Assembly (NCBI GenBank): GCA_048213135.1
Contig: PS015030.1
Coordinates: 276,962 to 311,666, forward strand
Direction of reading: 5' to 3'
Source: Reclinomonas americana ATCC 50394
Lineage: Eukaryota > Jakobida > Jakobea > Jakobida
Length of the DNA stretch: 34,705 bases
This document shows, piece by piece, positions 28,854-34,705 of this stretch (position 1 is its first letter; every line of letters begins with the position of its first letter). The notes beneath the pieces were generated by a model. That model saw nothing but the letters and a program-made list of their open reading frames with translations. It made no database searches and was not told the origin of the DNA. The translations under genes were made by a program, and so were the position numbers.

Positions 28854-31729
28854 TTCACAAACGACAAGCATCCGCAACTCGAGCATTGATCAGGCGCACA
28901 TAGCCGCTGCGACCGCCAAACCACACCTTCTCCAGGTGGTGCGTCATACAACGAGTACCCGTGCGGAACGACTCCACGGTGGTGATGTGAGCGGCAAAAT
29001 CGGTTTCGTTGGGCTCAGCCAGGTCACCCACAACTGTGCGGGGCAGCGGTTCGTGAATCGACAATACAAGAGTCCTTCAAGCAACATACAGACGCAACAC
29101 TTGCGAGTGGCTCCTCCGTTGGACGATGACGATGAGCCAACGGAGGCTGTCGGGTTGAAGACGTTGGATTTGCGAGGTACAGGGCGCACTGCAAGAGAGA
29201 GGAGAACGGCGGTGAGTGGAGTACACGGGGGTCTCTCAGTGGATGAAGCATAGAGAGTGAAAGAAGGCAGTCGTCTTTCAACGGCACGAGGAAAGGGGGA
29301 CCAGAGGACGGTGAAAGACATTTATCGCGTGGCGACATGAAAAGTGACTGCATAGAAAGCGGGAGAGAAGAGAGAGAAGTGGATGGTGGAGCAACCATAG
29401 TAGTCAGAGACGGTCAAGACGAGCACGAGTGACTCACGTGAGCGCGACAGTCGCCGAGACATGGCGGCATCCAGTAGCTCCTGGTCATTGTGCGGAGGCT
29501 CCTCTTCATCTGCGCACCACGGACGAAGAGAGATGAGAGGATACTAATGAATGGTAGGGCCGATAACTGGATAACGCAACGCTTGCGCGGTGTACGCAGT
29601 CCACGACTCGCCGAGGTGGTGGACGACGAAGAAGGCGACGGCTCTGGTATCAGGTAGTTTCCGGTTGGCGTGGTTCTCTCACTGCCGCTGGCGGTTCGTG
29701 GCATGTGCTGGTGATGACCATTGGCAAAGCCCGATACACGCCGGGCTCCGGTGGTGCCCGTGGCCGCAGTGGTCGCCGCCGCCGTCGTCGTCGTCGTGGA
29801 AGAACCGATTGAGTTGGTGAGCAGGGCAGAGTGGGATGACCGCCGTGCACCCATCAGTGGCACGGCGAGAGAGGATTGCGTCTGTGGGGTAGAGGGGTAA
29901 ATGAGTGAGGCGTGACGAATGAAATGGAACAGGGAAATAATCGGTATAGGCACCTTGCCCGCCGAACCCGGCGTCCCATTGGTGGCCCCACCGCCGCGCA
30001 ACGACGTGCTCTTGGCGCCCGGTGGTCGAATGGTCTTCACACCATTCGCGGAGGTCACAGAGGCGCGTTGCTTGGTGGCGCTGTAAGCGGTAGCGCCAGC
30101 CAGCGTTGGGTTCTTGCCGGGAGGGGTGGCGACGACAGCGTGCGAGGCGGGTCGCGGTGCAGGAGACGAGGAGGATGATGTGGCGGTGGTGGCGGCAGAG
30201 GAGACGGCGACGGTGGCGGCGGCGGCGGAAGGGAGGCGGGATTTGGGGCCTGAGAGAGGGATGGGTAAGGGAGAGAGCGAAGGGTAAGGGAGAGAGAAGA
30301 GAGAAAGCGAGACAAGTAAGAAGCACAACTCGATGAGATGGCCTCACTCATGAGATGCGCTGACACATCCACAACCACTGAGAGAGACAGTGTAGCATGC
30401 GAGAGAGCGAGAGAGAGTGAGAGAGAGAGGAGGGATGGAGGGAGAGAGAGAGAGAGACAAGCTCGAAAGAACAAATTCATGAGAAGAGCTCGCACACGCA
30501 GTTCGCCGACAGATCCACAACCGTTGACAGAGAAAGCACCGGAGAGTGCGTGTGTGTGTGCGCGTGTTTGTGCGAAAGAGACGGAGGGCGAGAAGGAAAC
30601 AAGTACAAATCGACGAGAAGAGTTCGCTGCACTGACACATCCACAGCGCTAAGAGAGAGACAGTGCCGAAGAGGGCGATGCGCGAGAGTGAGGCAGCGCA
30701 CGCGTATGTGAGAGACAGACAGAAAGAGAAAGAGAGAGGGAGAGAGAGGGAGAGAGAGAGGGAGGGAGAGAGAGAGACAAGCTCGAAACAAGAACAAATC
30801 GACGAGAAGAGCTCGCACACGCAGTTTGCCNNNNNNNNNNNNNNNNNNNNGACAGATCCACAACCGTTGAGAGAGAAAGCACTGAAGAGTGCATGTGAGT
30901 GTGTGCATGTGTGTGCGAGAGAGAGAGAAAGAGACGGAGGGCGGGAAGGAAAGGAAGCACAGATTGTTGTGAAGAGCTCGCTGCTTGACAGATCCACAGC
31001 GCTAAGAGAGAGAGAGAGAGACAGTGCCGAAGAGAGCGTTCGTGCGAGAGTGACGCAGTGTACGCGTGTGTGTGTGTGAGAGAGAGAGAGAGACTGACGG
31101 AAAGAGACAAGAGAAGAGACAAGAGAAGACTTCTCGCCGCCAACCAACTCACCCACATGCGCAGCAATCGCCACAGCCGCCGGTGCCGACGTCGCCAGCT
31201 GCTGCATCTGTTCCCCACGTCGACGATACGGTTGCGGCACTGCCTGCTCACCATCCACGCCCTCACCATCATCATCATCATCATCATCCTCATCAAAGTA
31301 GAATCCCTCATCATCATCATCATCGACACCGTCATCATCATCATCATCGTCGTCTTCTTCTTCTGCGGACTCGTGCACAATCACATCGTCGATCTCTTCC
31401 TCGTCGACCTCCTCCATGTCGCGCAGCAGCACATCCATGGGTCGAAGTGCCGCCTGCTTCGTATGATGCCCATTCCCCTGCTCAGCATCGCCCTCGTCTT
31501 CAGAGGACGACTCAGGCAGCGCTCCCATGTCAGTCAGCAGATGACCAGTGGCAGCAGTGGCAGTGCGTGAGGATGTCGCTGGAGGGACGACGACATGGCC
31601 GCCCGACCACTTTTGCGGTGTGAACGCGTCGGCATATCGATGGCCCTCCTCCTGCTCGTTGTGTTGAGGAGAAGAAGGCGGTGACTCGCAGTCAGAGTCA
31701 GAGTCGAGAATGCCGTCGTCGTTCTCCAT
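19510..31729 (-). CDS. Giant WD40-repeat scaffold-like protein, ~2420 residues
   Basis: 28 phase-consistent exons: 31729-31153, 30249-29954, 29881-29581, 29509-29438, 29188-29099, 29033-28879, 28405-28280, 28199-27804, 27729-27484, 27134-26453, 26401-25692, 25300-24926, 24813-24132, 24074-24001, 23924-23743, 23686-23552, 23479-22759, 22712-22602, 22529-22407, 22116-22040, 21968-21851, 21513-21397, 21321-21208, 20653-20645, 20503-20405, 20331-20200, 20111-19932, 19872-19510. Domains: Asp/Glu-rich 1-192; Ser/Thr/Pro-rich to 445; WD40 propeller about 446-753 (KVWFGGRSGYVRLINA, VWCGVSSGHIVVWNA, TVWSAGGDGVLSGW, HRIVVWNAQ); disordered to 1217; TPR-like 1218-1342 (FERDEFRACLQLYQAAVQ); Gln-rich 1343-1569; then mostly helical to the end. 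No catalytic domain was recognised. The weakest joins are the exon-13 acceptor and the 9-nt exon 24 (GDF). A scaffold role is inferred from architecture only. Confidence 0.82.
20654..21207. repeat. Pyrimidine-rich intron with 186-N gap
   Basis: Intron between exons 23 and 24 of the WD40 gene. A CT tract plus TTTCCCCCCTTTCCCCTCC occurs on both sides of the N run (20967-21152), so the gap interrupts a direct repeat. On the sense strand of this gene the tract is purine-rich. An undetected exon inside the gap cannot be excluded. Confidence 0.85.
21514..21850. repeat. CT tracts in WD40-gene intron
   Basis: Several CT runs, the longest at about 21774-21815, fill the intron between exons 21 and 22. 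No exon was supported within it. Confidence 0.8.
22117..22406. repeat. CT/TCC-rich intron
   Basis: Intron between exons 19 and 20 of the WD40 gene, dominated by CTCTC, CCTCTTTTC and CCTCCTCC stretches on the plus strand. Nothing coding was supported in it. Confidence 0.75.
25301..25691. repeat. CT/CA-rich intron
   Basis: Intron between exons 11 and 12 of the WD40 gene. It holds CT and CA repeats at about 25471-25506 and TCTCTTCCCC-type sequence to 25690. No exon was supported. Confidence 0.75.
27135..27483. repeat. GA and GAA-rich intron
   Basis: Intron between exons 9 and 10 of the WD40 gene. It holds GAGAGG repeats, (AAG)n at about 27309-27335, TG and GA runs at about 27343-27379. It is pyrimidine-rich on the sense (minus) strand, opposite in polarity to the introns at 20.6-25.7 kb of the same gene. 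Confidence 0.8.
28406..28878. repeat. GGGAAAGGA, GA and CA repeats in one intron
   Basis: Intron between exons 6 and 7 of the WD40 gene, within the propeller. It holds GGGAAAGGA-type units at 28441-28517, GA runs at about 28656-28690 and CA at about 28794-28852. A duplicated stretch, TAGATCGCAGCGAGCATGGGTGTG, occurs at about 28572 and again at about 28745. No exon was supported. Confidence 0.8.
30330..31135. repeat. Higher-order tandem repeat in first intron of the WD40 gene
   Basis: Five related half-units lie near 30340, 30478, 30618, 30805 and 30972. Each has an AGCTCGC or AGTTCGC-like start, then GACAGATCCACAACCG or GACACATCCACAGCGC, then a GAGAGAGA-rich part. Two types alternate (ACAACCGTTGA and ACAGCGCTAAGA), giving a repeat period of roughly 330-350 nt. 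A 20-N gap (30831-30850) sits at the conserved junction of one unit. Readings on the minus strand (for example LWICRRTACASS) recur but hit stops and are not called exons. Confidence 0.75.
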
Positions 31730-32305
31730 TGAAATGTGAACGAGCAAACGACTTCCCGCGCAATTTCGTTCGAATTCAATTGCAACGGGTTACCTGATAT
31801 TTGAAAGCTGAAACGTGGCAATTCGTAAAGGGGGAAGCCCATTCTGCAATTCAGAAGCAGTGAAGAATGTTGCTGGTCACGGTGAAACGATACGAACCGG
31901 CCGGACCACTTGCATTTTTGCAAATTGCAAACTTCGACTCTCCTTGACCAGCTGCTTGAGTTCAGCTAATTCCACTTCCCTTGCACGTCGCACTACAATG
32001 GTGTGCCAAGTAACTGCAGTGCTCGTGTCAGCTGGTGCACTTCCCCTCAAATTCGAATTCGAATTCACGATATCGATGTCGACCTCTGCTTGACCGACCT
32101 CTCTCGCCAGTCACTCAACTACTTCTACGCCGCTACAATCCTCCACGTGACTACACCCAGATCCGCACACACGCGCACAATAAACTCAAAGAGGTCCCTC
32201 CGCCAAATTGCCGCCATTTCGCTCAATTGCAATCATTGATTTTGTGTCGAGCGCGCGCACGTGCTCTTCTCTCTTCTCTCTAAGTGCTTTGTGTTGACCG
32301 CGACC
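31730..32305. promoter_or_regulatory. Second divergent promoter region
   Basis: 576 bases between the WD40-gene ATG (31729, minus) and the plus-strand ATG at 32306. It contains GCGCAATTTCGTTCGA at 31758-31773. This continues leftward so that the minus strand reads TTGCGCGGGAA, an E2F-like match. CAATTGCAA-type motifs occur near 31776, 31919 and 32223. A tandem AATTCG array (AATTCGAATTCGAATTC) lies at about 32050-32066, followed by GATATCGATGTCGAC. A minus-strand open stretch at 31877-32068 reads as helical but lacks ATG and splice partners. Promoter function is inferred. Confidence 0.5.
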
Positions 32306-32735
32306 ATGTCAATGTCCTCGTCTCAGATCCGCTTGATGAACGACGTTCGTCAGGTAAGAGAGAGAGAGAGAGAGTGACGTAACGCTCTCAGTCACTGAGA
32401 GTGCTCACACACACTCATAATAACGCTCATCTCTTTATGTGTGTGTTTCTCTCTTGACAGATGCGCACGGAGCCACCGGATGTTGCGTTGTGTGTGTGTT
32501 ATGTGTGTGTGTGTGACTGAGAGAAGCAGTTTATAGTTTTTTCTTTTGTCTGTGACAGAGAGCGCGCGCGCGCGCACTCTCGCGCAGTTGAGCACACAGT
32601 GAGTGTCTGCTTGTGGGCGAGAGAGAGGGAGAGAGCAACGCACACTCACACACGTGCGCGTGCCTCGCACTCGTCCGGTTCTCACTTAGCTTGTCCCACT
32701 CTCTCACACAGACACACACGTGCACTCGTTCCCTG

Positions 32736-32796
<61 letters not shown>

Positions 32797-32828
32797 GAGA
32801 GAGAGANNNNNNNNNNNNNNNNNNNNGA

Positions 32829-32871
<43 letters not shown>

Positions 32872-34385
32872 GCAGGAAGACCAAGCAGGCACAGTCACCT
32901 CCTCAGCTTTGTTCTTTACTCTCTCTCTCTCTCTCGTGCTGCTGCCTTCTCTCGATTTTGCTTCAGTGTGACAGAGACAAGCAGTCGCTCGAGAGATGCG
33001 TTCACTTCCACGTCTCTCTCTCTCTCATGACCTTCGCTCCACCACAACAACCATCGCTATCGCTCACTTCTTCAGCCTTCTCTCCGCTGTGCTCCCTTCT
33101 CCTGAACAGCAAGAGGGTCGCAGCCTTCTCCCAGCCTTTGCTGACTCTCTCCCCTTCTCTCTAATTCATCCTCGCACTCCACCTTCTGTTGCATTCTTCT
33201 TTTCGATAAGGCACCAAGTGAGGGAAGTCCGTGCGCGTTAGACAGCTGGTCTGATCTGATTTCAAGCAGGCATCTCTTGTTATTTTCTTCTCTTGCTTCT
33301 TTCCTCCTTCTCTCTCCTTACCCCACCCCCCTTCTCCCTTCTCCCGCCCGCCACAGCCCGGCATGTACGACTTCACCGTCCAACCCACCTCCATTGTGCT
33401 GGCCAACGCACCCGTGGTCATCTCCGCCTCCGCGTCGCAAGAGGGCCCCATGGAGGTGGAATCACCATCGTCGGCCGCGTCCGCCGACGCCGCCGGTCAG
33501 TCGTCCAGCAATGCGGCGACTTCATCGACCTCCGCAGCGGTGAGCCTGGTGGTACGGGTGTCTGCACCCACGGTGCTGGCGGCGTGGAAGGACGCGGAGA
33601 GGGAGAGGACAATGAGCGATGCAGGTGAATGCACAAGAGGGAGCGAACCGCCACCTTTTTCCTCCAATATTAACCCTCCTCCATTCGCCTCGCAGCCCGC
33701 GTGGAGCTCGAGATCCACCGCGCCAAGGAAATGGCCACCATGCGCGAGACGTTTGGCGACATGTGCCAGCAAGAGGTGGGCATTCCGGCACCCAAGGAGT
33801 CCGTCAATCGCTGGCTCGCCGAGCGCATGCTGCACCCGGATGGTCCGCGGTTAGATCCGCTGTTCCCCGCCCGTGTCGACCCCATGGTGTCGACACCAAT
33901 GCTGCGCGAGTTGCTTTCCGACGTGCCGGCGCGGCGGCGATACCCGACCACATCGCGACAGGGTCGTGCGGCGCTCTTTGCGCTGTGCACCGCCACTCGC
34001 GACTTCACACGGTACTTTCTCGACGTTGCGTGCACCCTCCCCGGCGCCTTTGCGTGTGTGTGTGTGCGCTTGTTTAGCATCCACTCATTGATTGATTGGC
34101 GTGCGTAGCAAGGTGTTGGCGACGCTAAATTGTTGCGGCATTTGCAACAAGAAGCCAACGACTGCAACGATTTTGCCAAGCTCCACAGCGACAAGCCGGT
34201 GGCCGAGTACGTTGAAAAGTGCACCGATTTGCGGAGACAAGTGGGCCCCGTGTTTCAGGGGTTGGTGACGCAGCAGGCCGAGCTGGTGTGCGCCAAGCTG
34301 AACGACATGTCGCACGAGGTGGCCTCCAAGCTCAGTAGTCTGCGGAAGCGACTGCTGCAGAGCGATGCGGTGGTGGAGCCACCTG
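32306..34385 (+). CDS. Helical protein of unknown function (3' incomplete)
   Basis: Exons: 32306-32353 (ATG), 32461-32481, 33357-33624, 33696-34024, 34109-34385, all in phase. The last visible donor, GTGAGT at 34386, is in phase 1, so the gene continues past the window. About 314 residues are visible. The first two exons encode IRLMNDVRQMRTEPPD; the second is only 21 nt. Then come a beta-like stretch (YDFTVQPTSIVLANAPVVIS), a Ser/Ala-rich linker, and helical segments including VELEIHRAKEMATMRETF and LLRHLQQEANDCNDFAKL. The family is not recognised. The N-terminal helix faintly resembles that of ubiquitin-conjugating enzymes, but the rest of that fold is absent. The donors after exons 2 and 4 were placed at GTTGCG. 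In both introns a later in-phase GTGTGT is an alternative. Confidence 0.72.
32482..33356. repeat. Long intron with CA, GA and CT tracts
   Basis: 875-nt intron of the plus-strand gene. It holds GT repeats near 32490, CA at about 32738-32793, GA on both sides of a 20-N gap (32807-32826), and pyrimidine-rich sequence up to the acceptor CGCCACAG. A small extra exon cannot be excluded, but none was supported. Confidence 0.8.
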
Positions 34386-34705
34386 GTGAGTGGCGACAGG
34401 GGGAGAAGGGATAGAGAGGGAGAGGAGGCATGATTTCAGAGCCGCGGATAGAAGGAAGTGAGATGCAGCAGAGAGTAGAGTCGGAGATCCGTCTTCTCCC
34501 CCTTCCATCTCCCCTAATCGTTCTCCTTCCCTTCTCCATTCTCCTTTCCCCTTCCCCCTTTCCCGTTCCCCCTTCTCCTTCCCCCTTTCCCCTTTCCCCT
34601 TCCCGCTCGCCCTTCCCCGTTCCCCCTTTCCCTCCCTCTTCCCCCTTTCCCCTTCCCCCTCGCCCTTCCCCGTTCCCCCATTCCCTCCCTCTTCCCCCGT
34701 TCCCC
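34386..34705. repeat. CCCTTTCCC minisatellite at right edge
   Basis: Start of an intron that becomes a pyrimidine minisatellite from about 34500. Longer units of about 60-80 nt containing CTCGCCCTTCCCCGTTCCCC and CCTCCCTCTTCCCCC occur at least twice before the window ends. Confidence 0.8.

Noticed and set aside
30344-31130. Repeated Cys/Trp-rich readings in the intron-1 repeats as duplicated exons
   Set aside because: Frames are not conserved between copies, stops intervene, and exons 1 and 2 join cleanly in phase 1 without them.
19510-31729. Splitting the WD40 locus into two genes
   Set aside because: I looked for an internal stop with a new ATG and promoter. Instead every join stayed in phase. 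It remains possible, because the exon-13 acceptor is the weakest link.
32306-32481. Ubiquitin-conjugating enzyme identity for the right-edge gene
   Set aside because: Only the first helix (RLMNDVRQMRTEPP) looks similar. The catalytic region and HPN motif are absent from the following exons.

Overview
The window is nuclear DNA of an intron-dense, probably single-celled eukaryote. Coding regions are split by many short introns (mostly about 45-100 nt). Moderately GC-rich exons alternate with long CT/GA, GGA, CA/GT and TTCCC tracts, and eight runs of N mark assembly gaps in or next to those tracts. No ribosomal RNA, tRNA, transposase, CRISPR or bacterial operon signal was seen. The families present (PMP3/UPF0057, FRAG1/DRAM/Sfk1, NHL + cadherin-like + PAN, WD40) do not fix the lineage; a free-living protist is an inference. 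All gene models were built by hand from exon phase and splice sites, without transcripts. || Layout: (1) 1-564, minus, an acidic protein running off the left edge. (2) About 935-1225, a weak minus-strand terminal exon, then a 609-nt gap. (3) 2147-2692, plus, the 3' part of a PMP3-like membrane proteolipid with a 10-nt exon. (4) 3281-4706, minus, a complete six-exon FRAG1/DRAM/Sfk1-type membrane protein. (5) 4707-6297, repeats and a gap. (6) 6298-7280, minus, a small multi-exon membrane protein with about four hydrophobic segments. (7) 7908 to at least 10505, minus, a protein with two tandem copies of an exon block; a decayed fragment of a third copy lies just after its stop codon. (8) 11884-12268, a divergent promoter region with (GTCGAC)4 and a TTTGGCGCCAAA palindrome. 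(9) 12269-19381, plus, a 24-exon secreted protein of about 1593 residues: two NHL/Fn3-like/cadherin-like modules, further beta-sandwich domains and two PAN/Apple-like domains. (10) 19510-31729, minus, a 28-exon gene for a protein of about 2420 residues: acidic N-terminus, WD40 propeller, long disordered regions, TPR-like and Q-rich parts, helical C-terminus. (11) 31730-32305, a second divergent promoter region. (12) 32306 to the right edge, plus, a helical protein of unknown function. || The most notable signal is in the splice sites. Many introns begin with GTT rather than GTA/GTG, and GTTGCG recurs in most genes on both strands. At several sites protein-family spacing, the reading frame, or a duplicated exon leaves little room for another donor. 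Homologous introns in the duplicated block carry GTTGCG in one copy and GTATGT in the other. Very short exons (9, 10, 21, 21 and 27 nt) also occur. The genes do not form an obvious pathway; the second point of interest is gene growth by exon-block duplication.
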